Source of the DNA: Dendrophyllia cribrosa
Taxonomy: Eukaryota > Cnidaria > Anthozoa > Scleractinia > Dendrophylliidae
Assembly (NCBI GenBank): GCA_024195265.1
Contig: JAJLRJ010000014.1
Location: forward strand, 21,112,980-21,176,979
DNA length: 64,000 bases
Direction of reading: 5' to 3'
In this document: positions 46,807 to 58,182 of the stretch, piece by piece
Numbering within the stretch: the first letter of the stretch is position 1
How the letters are laid out: each line of letters opens with the position of its first letter
The notes under the pieces: model-generated
What the model saw: only the letters and a program-made list of their open reading frames with translations
Told to the model about the DNA's origin: nothing
Databases searched by the model: none
Translations under genes and position numbers: made by a program

Positions 46807-49800
46807 GGGAGAGGACAGGGGACCAAGCCATTAATTTTTTAACAGTACATGACCTACCAAACAGGTCAGTTGCTGTTACTCTGTCCCAATCAAGGTTGCA
46901 TATTGCAAGACGTCTGGTTGCATCTTCTGTGGTTTTTGTTGAAACATCCATTTCGCCCCAGGGATGCTCAATACCATCCTTTAACAGAGAAGATACGATG
47001 AACTTGGCAGCCTTGATATCTTAGTAATGGATAGCTGCAACTCTACAAGTATTTTTAATATTTATTTTTAAACTATGATGTTATTTTACCATATAAGAAA
47101 ACAAAGAACGTGCAGAATATGTGAGCGTATCACAAGTTGTTAGTATAGCAGTTTTACAGGAGGTTAGTAACAGAACAAAGTTAAATAGTAAGTGTGGGCA
47201 CTCAGGACAAGAGTGAAACACATCATGGCTAAAGTGAGAAGTTACTTAGGAAAAAGTTCTTAAAAATTTGAAAATTAAGCAGCCCTCATTTGATGGTTTG
47301 ACAGAAAATGCAATGTAAGTTCGGAGTGAAATGTTAGAGATCGAATTTTTTTTTTTCAGCCCTTTAGGCTTTGTTTTTGCAAGATAAGGCTAGAGAGGGG
47401 ATGGTGGTAGGGTCCCACTGCTAGATCTGCAACTGGTATGTGTGTTTGTAAGTGCACACCTCTGCTATTTGGAGCCTTAGTTGTCCTTCATTCTCTTCAT
47501 CAGATGAGGATTGTATATCCCCTTCTCCCCTGCTGATGTCAACATCTTCTTCTGAACTGTCGCCATCATCATCTTCAGTTTCTTTTTTGTTTCTTGTGTG
47601 CTTTTTGTTTGAACTTCTTTCGTCAGCACTTTCTTCATCATCGCTTCCATGTTTCTGAAGCTTCTTTTTAACCTTTTTGCCATCCTTTTTAGCTGCCTTT
47701 TCTTTCTTAGATTTGCTGAAAATAATAACCAACTTTGGTGTTAAGTTATTTTTATAAATATTGTTGCATGCATTTATTACAAACATATAGGGAACTCATC
47801 TGACCAACATTGTAATGACGCTAATCATTAATTTAATCCTCAATATATGTACCTCTTTGCCACTTTTTTCTGTCTTAATTCCTTATTTGTTCTTTCTGCT
47901 GGTTGCATTTCCTTTTCTCTATCTTCTACAATAAAAACAAAAATGAAAATATGCAAAACAATAAGAGTTGGTTTTGTACTAGTTGATAAAAAGGCAACTG
48001 TAAAAAAGCCAAACTTATAACAATAATAATTATTAACCATTCACACCTGAGGATTTTTACGTTTTTGAGTGATTTTCTGCATACACACGCCCCATTGGAT
48101 TTCGTGACTTCATATTTGGAGCTACCATTGAAAGTGCTGCTGTTCTAAAACACTGAAGGCTCGAGTTTACTGGAAACGTCATTGTGACGATCTCATTTTG
48201 CTTGGTTGATTTGCAATAAAGGGTCCAATATGAATTATCTACGATTTTTGGTAAGTTCACAGTCATTTTTCATCTTTAGTAGCTGCCTGATGAGCATCAT
48301 TAAGCTTGGAGGTAGTTCAGAGTCCACTTCTCAATGAAGCGAGTTAGGTGTTGTACTTCGTTTACGAATTTGGCTCGTTGCTCGTTGAACTGGAAAAATG
48401 GCCGCCTGGAAACGAAGTAGCTTTGGGACTCGACTCTGGATGAATTTCTCGACCTACCGCGGCATATTTTGGAAGTTGCGACCACAGGAGAACACAACAA
48501 GCGCAAAATTTCGGCGGTGGGTCAGAGTGGCTGTGGACTTAGTATATATATGAAAATTGTGGAGGACGGAATGGACGCTGTCAAAAAAAAATCTGTTTAT
48601 TTCCCAGCATGCAGTGCGGTGGTGATGTTGAAAATCGAGGCAAGGTGAGTATGCACTAGTATAAGAAGCTGTAGCTAGGCCAGAGCAACGAATAAGAGCA
48701 AAAAAATTCACTGCTAAGCTAGGACTAGGACTGAATTTTGCTGTAAATGTTGACTTTTGGGTTTGCCACGATGATTTGAATAAAAAAAACTAAAGGCAAA
48801 AATGTGATTTTTGTTGTTTTTCTATATATGACGTTAAAAACGGTAATTTTTGTTATTGTCCAAATTCAAACGCTGATATTCTGCAAAAATCGCTGACTTT
48901 TTTGTGTTTATTGGGTATCTCAATTTGAAAGACTTTCTAGTCAATGCTCACAACTGCTAGTTAAGGCAATGTTCGCACGATTGAGAAAGTTACAATTTTT
49001 TAAAGCAGTGGAGTCTTGTACGGGCGGTTACGGGCGGTTCAGGTGTCAATGGGTTAATCAAAAAATCTATTTTTCTTACAGTTGATAGTTTTGGCTCTTA
49101 AACCAGTCAAACAAAAAACCCTTAAGACTAGGAACATGTCATCACTATTTAATTTGAAAACAGGCATATGCATCAAGATCTGGGGGGGGAGGGTACTAGT
49201 TGCTGGCCAATATTTAGTGCAAAGGTAAGTTGCATGAAAGCCAACTTCAAGGGGTGGTGATTTTCAAAATTAGACATAAGAGGTGGAGTTAGAACAGCTG
49301 GTGACAGTCAGTGGTCAAGGGTCAGTTCATCTTGGGTGATCAAGTTTGATACTTTTGCCTATCACGTGACCTGGCCAACCCCAAACCTGGGACCTAACCC
49401 TAAGTTAGGCCTGGCCCTGAGCCAAGTTACACCTTAACCTAGAATCTTAACACTAACCCTAGATTTGAACTATCCCTAACCCTAACTTTCGCCGGGGGGT
49501 GTCAAAAGCCCTGGTCACGTGACCTTTATTTTTCTTCATTAACCCATTCACACCTGAGGATTTTTACGTTTTTGAGTGATTTTCTGCATACACACGCCCC
49601 ATAGGATTTCGTGACTTCATATTTGGAGTTACCATTGAAAGTGCTGCTGTTCTAAAACAATGAAGGCTCGAGTTTACTGGAAACGTCATTATGATGATCT
49701 CATTTTGCTTGGTTGATTTGCAATAAAGGGTCCAATATGAATTATCTACGATTTTTGGTAAGTTCACAGCCATTTTTCATCTTTAGTAGCTGCCTGATGA

Positions 49801-52006
49801 GCATCATTAAGCTTGGAGGTAGTTCAGAGTCCACTTCTCAATGAAGCAAGTTAGGTGTTGTACTTCATTTACGAATTTGGCTCGTTGCTCGTTGAACTGG
49901 AAAAATGGCCCGCCTGGAAACGAAGTAGCTTTGGGACTCGACTCTGGATGAATTTCTCGACCTACCGCAGCATATTTTGGAAGTTGCGACCACAGGAGAA
50001 CACAACAAGTGCGAAATTTCGGCGGTGGGTCAGAGTGGCTGTGACTTAGTATATATATGAAAATTGTGGAGGACGGAATGGACGCTGTCAAAAAATTTGT
50101 TTATTTCCCAGCATGCAGTGCGGTGGTGATGTTGAAAAGGCAAAAATGTGATTTTTGTTGTTTTTCTATGACATTAAAAATGGTAATTTTTGTTATTGTC
50201 CAAATTCAAACGCTGGTATTCTGCAAAAATCGCTGACTTTTTTGTGTTTATTGGGTATCTCAATTTGAAAGACTTTCTAGTCAATGCTCACAACTGCTAG
50301 TTAAGGCAATGTTCGCACGATTGAAAAGGTTACAATTTTTAAAGCAGTGTAGTCTTGTACGGGCGGTTACGGGCGGTTCAGGTGTCAATGGGTTAAAGGA
50401 AGGGTTTCACGGTAAAGCACATGTGCAAACTACATGTATGACCCACATTTAATTTCATTGTTAAGACCAATTGGAAGCGAGTTGATAACTTTGGCGGGAA
50501 ATTTGCCTGTGAAAATGTTGCAGTCAGTCAGCTGATTGAATAGATGATTATACATACCCATGTGCGCCATGAAAACCACCAGAGCGTAGAATAAATCCTT
50601 CGGGTCAAAGGCTTTATTGAGTGTTGACTTTGCTGGTGTAATCCATTGAAATTTTCTGTGAATTTTGGTCATCCTTCGCTTTGTTTGGACTATTATAGTA
50701 TGTGATTATTGAAGTAAATGTGAGCGACTTTTTAACCGATAAAATTGGTAAGAAAGCGAATAAAGCATTTTAATCCGTGCACATGCGCCGAACCATGAAA
50801 CCATCCCTTTAATGGCATTGGAAAAATCTAGTACCTTTATCAGATTCATCTGACATTTCATAAAATTTGTGGAGATCCTCTGTTGAAGTTTTCTCAACCT
50901 TTGAGCCGCGCTTGTCAACAAAATCTGTAGAAGACAGTAATGAACACAAATGGTGTATCCTTGCTTTTAGGCAGTTAAAATCATGCTGAACACATTTTGT
51001 TGAGTTTATTCCAGAGGTGAGCAATCAAAACAAAAGCAAATAAATTTCATGAGATCTACAAGATTTATTACAATAACAATTTATAATCAATTCATGATAT
51101 CATCATCATCATGATCAACACCAGTGTCTATAAAATATAATAATATTAATAATAACAATAATATATAATAATAAAAGCTTTATTTCACCAGGAATCACTG
51201 TCACTATAAAAACCTGTTCTTCATAATGACTTAATCATAGAAACAAAACTGCTGTACATATAGGTGGTTTGCAATCAATCTCTAGAGACATAATAGTGAA
51301 ACAATAGTGAAACGAACAAATGCTGGTGGACAAACAATAGTTCTCTCATTAGCTCCTTTTGTTCATGTCCACCAGCATGGCGGTGATGACGTAACATGAA
51401 AACCACCTATAGGGAAGATATCAGTGACGTCACCAATTGTTATTAATGTGCTAACCAGTGCCTTATTGGCTGCCGAAACAAAGGGTTCTTTTGTTCCAGT
51501 GGTTGGCACATTTGAATAACAAAAAGATTGTTTGTAAACAGATATCATCCCTATACAAAATCGATATCCCTAAGTCATCATCAAGACCTTTCGTCAACTT
51601 ACACTTCATTGTGAAGCTTTTGTCTGTAAACATTTTTTCAAATCGCCCATCAATCTTAAGTTTCCTCTCTTTCCGGGAGATTTTCTAAACGAAGAAGAAA
51701 AAAACAATATTTATCTTAGAACGAGTCCAAAATAGCTTTGTACTGAGTGTGTTAACTAAACTGACGGAAACTGACATGCACTTGTTAACTAAATCAGCTG
51801 TTAAATTATTACGCTTAATGGAAGACATTGAAAGGCAGATACAGCAGTTAGGAAAAAGTCAAAGACCTAAACGTGCGTTTTAAATAGGAAATAAAACTAC
51901 AACTACAACTACAACTACAACTAGAAGGCGAGATTAAACGACTGATTACGGTGCTCACTTTGAAGCGTGGATCTTGGGTGACACGTGCAAATCTTGCGTC
52001 TTCCAT
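36404..52006 (-). CDS. ESF1: ESF1, nucleolar pre-rRNA processing protein, 16 coding exons
   Basis: ESF1 acts in the nucleolus in 18S rRNA maturation. Exons, 5' to 3': 51959-52006, 51603-51684, 50835-50924, 47853-47925, 47460-47715, 46858-46978, 46160-46209, 44592-44714, 44312-44399, 43067-43226, 41875-42109, 41458-41678, 40005-40192, 39515-39742, 37264-37352, 36404-36528. All borders are GT-AG and phases agree. The sum is 2177 bp; removing one surplus base in each of exons 13 and 14 gives 724 aa, against about 850 in vertebrates. Landmarks shared with the family: [15 protein letters not shown] start, [18 protein letters not shown], an acidic/lysine-rich exon 5, [50 protein letters not shown], and the C-terminal [16 protein letters not shown] with DPSDPQY. 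The ATG at 52006 is supported by this conserved start. Frame breaks occur in A runs near 40062 (exon 13) and 39662 (exon 14). The last exon ([13 protein letters not shown]) is the least certain. Confidence 0.93.
37459..37560. repeat. Hairpin in ESF1 last-intron region
   Basis: GTCCCCAG with CTGGGGAC, and GTCGGAGCCTGAG with CTCAGGCTCCGAC. TGCATGGCTTCC lies directly repeated just outside (37439 and 37566). It lies in the intron between exons 14 and 15. Confidence 0.7.
37611..37965. mobile_element. Inverted-repeat element in an ESF1 intron
   Basis: AGAAGGAGGTCGGACAC near 37628 pairs with GTGTCCGACCTCCTTCT near 37940. The interior has CTAACCCTAA-type stretches. No coding sequence. Confidence 0.6.
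38481..38733. mobile_element. Foldback MITE in an ESF1 intron
   Basis: TATACAGCTATTTCA and GAAATAGCTGTAT at the ends. The inner arms share GATAGTTGGGAGCGGCG. A relic of the same family (TTTGAGCTTTCATCCGACGA) lies at about 32440. Confidence 0.8.
38831..39434. mobile_element. Mariner-like MITE in an ESF1 intron
   Basis: TACAGTCAAGTTTCTCTAAG at the left and AAGAGAGAGCTGACTGTA at the right (TACAGT ends). The interior repeats GTGTCCGTCTTA-type motifs. No transposase. Its left flank shares AAACCTCTAATTTCATTGG with 41020. Confidence 0.7.
40289..40723. mobile_element. Foldback MITE in an ESF1 intron
   Basis: CGTATTCTCGGTATTGAACT near 40304 and its complement near 40688. The outer CAATAGACGA / TGTCCTATTG also pair. 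It lies between exons 12 and 13. Confidence 0.8.
40775..40935. repeat. Dispersed repeat, inverse partner of 35565-35720
   Basis: Contains TTTCCCGCGCTTGGCGCCGG and GAGTTCTGATTGGTTCATTG, the complement of the block downstream of ESF1. Confidence 0.65.
42208..42500 (+). repeat. 23-bp G-rich minisatellite in an ESF1 intron
   Basis: About a dozen ACAGGGGGAAATATGGGGGAGGG-type units. The plus strand is purine-only apart from few bases (GGGGGA blocks), so it could form G-quadruplexes or triplexes. Long ORFs on both strands ([10 protein letters not shown] / [10 protein letters not shown]) are artefacts. Confidence 0.9.
42720..43066 (-). repeat. Tandem repeat derived from the exon 10 splice donor
   Basis: Higher-order repeat of ~114-117 bp made of two ~57-bp halves. 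On the minus strand each unit ends ACTGCACCAGAG(T/C)AAGTAAC, the same as the real end of ESF1 exon 10 and its donor at 43066. Donor-like sites: GT type at about 42949 and 42835, GC type at about 43003, 42889 and 42775. Confidence 0.85.
43370..43777. mobile_element. TTAA-flanked MITE in an ESF1 intron
   Basis: TTAAAGGGACACTGTTCC at the left, GGAACAGTGTCCCTTTAA at the right. A truncated copy of the interior lies at 52270-52590 upstream of ESF1. Confidence 0.85.
44790..45330. other. ESF1 intron sequence without a clear element
   Basis: Contains scattered CGAATTTCGTGGG / CCCACGAAAATAA pairs near 44890-44940 and a 66-codon frame (44990-45190) that I do not recognise. No firm call. Confidence 0.4.
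45464..45857. mobile_element. CTATTAAGCCCC-type inverted-repeat element in an ESF1 intron
   Basis: TAAATCCTCTATTAAGCCCC at the left and GGGGCTTAATAGAGGATTTA at the right, with several internal G-rich GGCTTATT motifs. Related ends are seen at 60930-61201 and beside the G tracts of the U elements. Confidence 0.8.
46313..46632 (+). repeat. 11-bp minisatellite in an ESF1 intron
   Basis: About 28 TCCAATGTATG-type units between exons 7 and 6. With an 11-bp period all three frames stay open on both strands, which explains the overlapping [15 protein letters not shown] ORFs. Confidence 0.9.
46776..46805 (+). repeat. Poly-G tract (G30) 52 bp from the ESF1 exon 6 donor
   Basis: Uninterrupted G run from 46776 to 46805, followed by GAGGGAGAGG. 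On the transcribed strand it reads as a C run shortly after the exon 6 donor (46858). Confidence 0.9.
48037..49053. mobile_element. piggyBac-like MITE copy 1 in an ESF1 intron
   Basis: Flanked by TTAA (48033-48036 and 49054-49057). Ends CCATTCACACCTGAGG at the left and CCTGA-complement TCAGGTGTCAATGGG at the right. TTAA sites with CCC...GGG ends are characteristic of piggyBac elements. Remnant minus-strand frames (48057-48266 and 48300-48711) are unrecognised and shared with copy 2. Confidence 0.75.
49054..49538. other. Spacer between the two piggyBac-like MITEs
   Basis: Contains imperfect CCTAACCC motifs (49390-49490) and no gene. Confidence 0.5.
49543..50392. mobile_element. piggyBac-like MITE copy 2 in an ESF1 intron
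   Basis: Flanked by TTAA (49539-49542 and 50393-50396), ends CCCATTCACACCTGAGG and TCAGGTGTCAATGGG. Same sequence as copy 1 but with an internal deletion of ~160 bp (equivalent to about 48635-48795) and scattered substitutions. Both copies are in the same intron and the same orientation. Confidence 0.8.
51262..51409. mobile_element. Small MITE, AGGTGGTTT ends, in an ESF1 intron
   Basis: TATAGGTGGTTTGCA at the left and TGAAAACCACCTATA at the right, with an internal ATGCTGGTGGACA / TGTCCACCAGCAT pair. Confidence 0.7.
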
Positions 52007-52269
52007 CTTGTCTTTATAACAACGATTTTTAGTTGACTATATAGGTTTGATCAAGAAATACTACTGGTTCTACCTCATCCAGAAAAAATCTTTATAGTTC
52101 TAGGCACTTTCAGGGATTATAACCACCGCAAAAATAACCTTTTTTAAGAAAACAATCATAACGTGATTCTCCAAACACGAAAATGTCCAGGCGTATATTC
52201 ATTGGTAACCTCTCACATTGCGCAACATTGTAGGTTACCATTCCCAGGTCTACCCTAGTGGGGATTATG

Positions 52270-52590
52270 TTTTTTTCGCCAAATTCCACCAAATATACAA
52301 ACTAAATTGGATAAAAATATTCTATAGAGCAAAACAGAAGCAGTAGTTTGGAGAAAAGGAGTAGAGGATCACTGGTTCGTCAGTGAAACCTGTTATGTGT
52401 CACCCTCTATAAATAAAGTTGTCATTTACTCACTGGATAATACAAGGATGGAAGCCCGGGGGGGGGGGGGGGGGGGGGGGGATGGAAGTGGATAACAGTT
52501 CATCAATTTTGATTTATTGAGAGGCGGTCAAGAAATCAAAGTTTTCATTTTGGTTGAATTTTGAGTAATTTTAGTCGTTCACATAGAAGG
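52270..52590. repeat. Truncated copy of the 43370-43777 MITE, with a G24 tract
   Basis: Shares CCACCAAATATACAA and GAGGCGGTCAAGAAATCA with the ESF1 intron element. A G run (52458-52481) sits in the middle. It lies within 600 bp upstream of the ESF1 start codon. Confidence 0.7.
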
Positions 52591-52628
52591 GGGCAGCGTC
52601 GTCCTCAAGAGAAATCCTTGGACAAAGT

Positions 52629-52746
52629 AGCCTGAGAAAACAGACGTCGTTTCGCGCCACCACCACTGGGGTTCCTGCGAAACGGACCGTTTCACAGGGA
52701 CCCAGTGGTGGCACCGCCGCGAAACGACGTCTGTTTTTTTCAGGCT
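52629..52746. mobile_element. Hairpin MITE upstream of ESF1
   Basis: AGCCTGAGAAAACAGACGTC at the left, GACGTCTGTTTTTTTCAGGCT at the right. CCACTGGGGTTCC/GGACCCAGTGG form the inner stem. Confidence 0.8.
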
Positions 52747-52967
52747 ATGGAAAAGGAGGATACTTACCATCTTCCCGGCATGCACTGTAAACAAACTATA
52801 TTATCAAACGGCGGCGACCCGCAAGCAGCTCATTTTACACAGACGCCGTTGAGGTTGGAGGTCAGTTGGTCGTAGCGGAAACCTTTCAAAAGAAATCTAC
52901 GTTAACCTATTTATTCTATTCACCTTTACAGAATATTTTCCATTTCGGGTTATGTTTACAGTTTGCT

Positions 52968-53770
52968 TTAAGGTGGCTGAACACAGTTTTACTGTACCTA
53001 TGCATCATTCATTGTCATTTTAAAACCACTTACGACTGGGCGTCCAAAATTGGCGAGGCATAAGATTAAGCAACAAGCTTTATATTTTGATATTTTTGTT
53101 GAGTTTTTAGGGTGTTGCCATGGCAACACGGTGGATTGGAAATCAGCCTGCAATATTTGGTTTCGTTTATTTTCAGAAAATCTAGTCATTAGATTTTGTC
53201 CATCATTTGTCTCTAGTAAACTCGTAAAAATATTCGCATGTTAACACTAGTCTCATGTAATTTTGACAGAGGGATCTTCCGTAATTTGTTGTTTAATATG
53301 TTTGCGTTTTGTAAAAATCTCCTCTGTTAGATTTCAAATTTTTGGTGGCAGTTGAGTTCGGCATATTCGGAACTATTATTGTGCCAAATTTCGTGAAATT
53401 CTAATGAGTGGTTCCGTAGAAATCAGCACGTTTCCGAGGAAAGTCGCTAAAACGTCCAGTCACAATTTTTTGGTCAACTGCGCATGCGTTGCATTTGACT
53501 GGGTTCTCGATCCAAAGACAAAAACGACCAAAAAGGCAGTGTATTTCTTCAGTGGTTCTATATATTATCTATTGATTCAACAAACATTTTTACAAACAAC
53601 AAATTGTTTCATTTTAAGACGAAAAACAACACTTTCGCGATCCACGCTGAGCAAAATAAAATGATCGCTGAATAGGCGCCACGTTTGTTTTTCTCAAAAC
53701 TTTGCGCGCGCTGACTCACGTAAGCAGCTGAAATTGAAGAGCGCGCGCAAACTGTGTTCAGCCACCTTAA
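52968..53770. mobile_element. TTAAGGTGGCTGAACACAG element (803 bp)
   Basis: TTAAGGTGGCTGAACACAGT at the left and ACTGTGTTCAGCCACCTTAA at the right. The interior contains small frames (52998-53664) that I do not recognise. TTAA borders. Confidence 0.85.
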
Positions 53771-53776
53771 GGCCGC

Positions 53777-54412
53777 TTAAGGAGGCTCGAAAGGGTTTTC
53801 AGCTGCGTGCGCGCGCGACGTGCACTCGTCATGCTTTGACGCATACGTCAGCTGATTTTCCTATCAAAAAGTAGCGCGCGCAGCTCACCGGAAATAAAAA
53901 TACTGCGTAAAATCGCGCGAACCGGAAATAAATCGTGCATAAAATAGTCCTCTTTATCTCAAAACTTTGCTCGGTGACCTATGTTGAAATTTTTCATGCA
54001 AGTTGCATTCAACTTTATCTAACATTTGAGACATTTTGGAAAAAAACTGTACAGTGGAATTTTTTTAAATCTTTAAAAGGCCTTTTTCGATTTATCTCGA
54101 TTTCCACAATACAGATTTTTTTCAAATTTACACAGGAGGTGAGGAATATTGCAAACTTTTAAAAACGCTTATAAAAAACATAGGTCACCGAGTTGATAGA
54201 TTTAAAAAACTGACTTTTGAGGGGTATCTCTTTGGAGGGTTATAGTTACCATGACAACAGATATGACGTCATAAATGGTCTTGAAGGAAACTTTAACAAC
54301 CATGTCATAAGCTTATCTACAATTTGTTTCAGAGACTAAAACCATAAAATTTTAATGTGTAGTTGTTCTGACATGTACATAAGCTGTAAGAAACCCTTTC
54401 GAGCCTCCTTAA
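53777..54412. mobile_element. TTAAGGAGGCTCGAAAGGG element (636 bp)
   Basis: TTAAGGAGGCTCGAAAGGGT at the left and CCCTTTCGAGCCTCCTTAA at the right, inserted 6 bp from the previous element. Internal arms share GGTCACCGAG / CTCGGTGACC. The frame 53935-54162 is unrecognised. Confidence 0.85.
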
Positions 54413-54538
54413 CTTCCCAGACGGGCAGAAACTCACGATAAGCGTCGCGTGATAGACGCTTGAAATCTCTTCACAGATTCATGGAATCAATAAACCGTCT
54501 CGCCATTTCAAAAGAATGCCGGCTTATATTAGAAGAAA

Positions 54539-55054
54539 GGTCCGTGTACGGTCCGTGGGTCATTCGTCCATTCAATTTTTTATTTAAATAAAAAATTGAA
54601 AATCGATGTCCGTTTTGGATTTTCTAAAATGTTTATTGGAAAATTGTTTTATCTAATACAATTTGTCCATTTTTATGCGATGAAATAAATCGAAAAGGTT
54701 AACATTACTTCAACACACCTTTGCAAACATAAATTAAAAATTGGTAGCAATTTTTGTTTCCATTTGAAAATAGATTGAGATTGAGCAAAGTAAAAAATTG
54801 AAAATTGATTTCAATTTTCAATTTTTGTTTTCAATTGAAAATTGGCAATCGATTAAGCGAAGTAGGGGAAAAGTTGACGCAGTGAGGGTGGCTGTGGAGC
54901 TAAGAGGAAAAACTTACTGTAGGATAGGCTTAGGACTAGGCTGGGAGGGAAGAATAACCCCACTCCCTTTGAACTAAGGGCACAACCTCGTTCCCAGCTA
55001 GGGTGAAAAAGCAATTAAGGCCTCTGGAAGACTCACACAAAGTGGGACGGGGGT

Positions 55055-55085
<31 letters not shown>

Positions 55086-56305
55086 CTTAATAAATACTGC
55101 CAGGTCGCCTATTAACATTGTGAGATCAAGGATGGAAGGCGAATGAAACCGGTACCCATTTTTATTAAGACACCCCCTCCCCCCCCCCGCCCCCCCCCCC
55201 CCTTCCCCCGCTCCGCTTATCTATATATTTATCCCCAGGGGGAGGGAAGGTTAAAAGAGGGAGGTTGTGGTATTTCCCTGATAAGTAAACTTATAGAAGA
55301 AGTTATGGGTGTTGCATGGTGGCCTTGCTGGTGTACTAAAACAACAGAATTTTGAACAGGTGTAAATTGAACTAGAAACTGGATAATTCCAAGGGGAAGG
55401 AAATGAAATTATGCTGGACGTTTATAAGCTATATCGTATATTGGAGACTGGACAAAGCAAAGATTAATTATAAAAATAACAGAGAGAAACGTATTAAACA
55501 AAGATGGAGGAAGCAGAAAATGGAAATATAAAGGATGCTAACAACGTAGTGGACTAGAGTTATTTAAAATATACATAAGCTTAACCAAGTAACGATGTCC
55601 TTCGTACACTGTTCAAGCTCGTCATTTAACAAACAGTTTTATCAATGTATCCCATTCTCATTACAAAACCTTCACACTGACCTCGAACTAAGGTCTCTTT
55701 TATCAGGAAATGCTTCTTTTAGCAATGAGCAATGAGCTAACCTCAGAGTGTGTTTTACCTTAAGTTAATACAAGATCCTTTATAAATTCAACACTAAAGT
55801 CGACCATGTTTGTAATGTTTACTCTATCATGAATTTCCCGCTTCTTTCTTAAACCAGTCCCAGACTCTTTCCATCTTCGCTTTCAAAATGGCGGCATCTT
55901 GAAAGCGGAGATGTTCCTGGGGACGAGGTCAAAACGATTGAGACTCCTCATGCCGCAGTGGGTAGGGGATGGAATGGACCCGATTTACGTACTTTGATCC
56001 AAGTATCACCCTCCCCCACTGGAGTGCTTTTGTCACCTCAAGTGCAAACGATTTTCAATTTTAAGCTGAAAAACAAAAAATTGAAAATTGATCGCAATTT
56101 TCAATTTTTTGGACTTTCGTCGAAAACGGAATAAACAGCAAAGTGATAAAACTTTAACATCGGTTTCAATTGTTAGTGAAAGAATGATGTCGGTTGTTTA
56201 ATTTCCTCTAAATTGTCGACGGTAAAAATGAGAAATGCATGTCCTACTTTGATTTTTTTTAAAGGAAAGAAGTAAAATGTTTTTGGTCCGTGTAGGTCCG
56301 TGTAC
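54539..56305 (+). repeat. U repeat, full copy (U1)
   Basis: Starts GGTCCGTGTACGGTCCGTGG and ends with GGTCCGTGTAGGTCCGTGTA. Parts in order: AATTTTCAATTT palindromes, a conserved GTTGACGCAGTGAGGGTGGC, a G tract (55055-55085), a short K/R-rich frame, then the segment identical to 1-987. No transposase. Confidence 0.85.
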
Positions 56306-57623
56306 GGTCCGTGGGTCATTCGTCCATTCAATTTTTTATTTAAATGAAAAATTGAAAATCGATGTCCGTTTTGGATTTTCTTTTTTTTTATCAGAAGAAA
56401 TAGAAAAAAAGCAATATCAAAATCATTTTACTTCTTTCCTTTAAAAAAAAATTAAAGTAGGGCATGCATTTTTCATTTTTACCGTCGACAATTTAGAGAA
56501 AATTAAACAACCGACATCATTCTTTCACTAACAGTTGAAACCAATGTTAAAGTTTTATGACATCACTGATTATTCCGTTTTCGACGAAAGTCCAAAAAAT
56601 TGAAAATTGCGATCAATTTTCAATTTTTGTTTTTAAGCTTAAAATTGAAAATCGTTTGCACTTGAGGTGACAAAAGCACTCCAGTGGGGGAGGGTGATGT
56701 TTGGATCAAAGTACGTAAATCCGGGTATCCCATCCCCTACCCACTGCGTCATGAGTCAACCGTCAACCTCGTCCCCAGCGCCATCTCCGCTTTCAAGATG
56801 CCGCCATCTTGAAAGTGAAGATGGAAGAGTCTAGGACTGAATTAAGAAAGAAGCGGGAAATTCATGTGAAAGAGTAAACATCACAAACATGGACGACTTT
56901 AGTGTTGAATATATAAAGGATCTTGTATTAACTCAAGGCAAAACGCACTCCGAGGTTAGCTCATTACTAAAAGAAGCATTTCCTGATAAGAGAGGCCTTA
57001 CAATGTAGTTCGAGGTCACTAAGAAAGTTTTGTAATAGATTGGGAGACATTGACAAAACTGTTTGTCAAATAACGAGCTTGAACAGTGTTCGAAGGACAT
57101 CGTTGCTTGGTTAAGCTTACGTACGGTATATTTTGAATAACTCTAGTCTACTACGTCGTTATCATCCTTTATATTTCCATTTTCTGCTTCCTCCATCTTT
57201 GTTTAAAACGTTTCTCTCTGTTATTTTTATAATTAATCTTTGCTTTGTCCAGTCTCCAATATACGATATAGCTTATAAACTTCCTGAAAAATTTCATTTT
57301 CCTCCCCTTGGAATATCCAGTCTCTAGTTCAATTTTGTTACTGCAAAACCTGTGCAAAATTCTGTTGTTTTAGTACACCAGCACGGGCCACCATGCAACA
57401 CCCATAACTTCTTCTATATATTTACTTATCAGGAAAATACAGCAACCTCCCTCTTTTAACCTTCCCTACCCCTGGGGATAAATATATGAATAAGCGGGGC
57501 GGGGAGGGGGGTGTCTTAGTAGGAATGGATTTCGGTTTCAATATGAACAGTACTTTTTCACATCGCCTTCCATTCTTGATCTCACAACGTTAATAGGCGA
57601 CTTGTAAGTATTTATTAAGCACA

Positions 57624-57655
<32 letters not shown>

Positions 57656-58178
57656 CTCCACCCTTTGTGCGAGTCTCCCAGAGGTCTTAATTGCTTTTTC
57701 ACCCTGGGAACGAGGTTGTGCCCTTAGTCCAAAAGGAGTGGGGTTATTTTCCCCTCCCAGCCTAGTCCTAAGCCTATCCTACAGTACGTTTTTCCTCTTA
57801 GCTCCGCAGCCACCCTCACTGCGTCAACTTTTTCCCTAATTCGCTCAATCGATTGCCAATTTTCAATTGAAAACAAAAATTGAAAATTGAAATCAATTTT
57901 CAATTTTTTACTTTGCTCAATCTCAACCTATTTTAAAATGGAAACAAAAATTGAAAATTGATAACCAATTTTCAATTTATGTTTGCAAAGGCGAGTTGAA
58001 GTAATGTTAACGATGTACCCTTTTCGATTCATTTCATCGCATAAAAATGGACAAATTGTATTAGATAAAACAATTTTCCAATAAACATTTTAGAAAATCC
58101 AAAACGGACATCGATTTTCAATTTTTAATTTAAATAAAAAATTGCATGGACGAATGACCCACGGACCGTACACGGTCC
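56306..58178 (-). repeat. U repeat, inverted copy (U2), head-to-head with U1
   Basis: 56306-56382 repeats the U start in direct orientation. From about 56415 the sequence is U in reverse, ending GGACCGTACACGGTCC at 58178. The G tract appears as C29 (57624-57652). It keeps the 62-residue frame with SYIVYWRLDKAKINYKNN on the minus strand (57169-57357), which differs from U3 at only a few positions. Confidence 0.85.
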
Positions 58179-58182
58179 TGGT

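Noticed and set aside
46739..46951. Separate protein ending in a poly-Pro tract
   Set aside because: It is ESF1 exon 6 read through its donor into the poly-G tract.
49390..49500. Telomere-like CCCTAA repeats
   Set aside because: Only one or two imperfect units among varied CTAACC-type words; not a telomeric tract.
51055..51200. Possible CRISPR-like or regulatory array of ATC/ATA repeats
   Set aside because: Simple-sequence DNA without spacers; in an intron of an animal gene.
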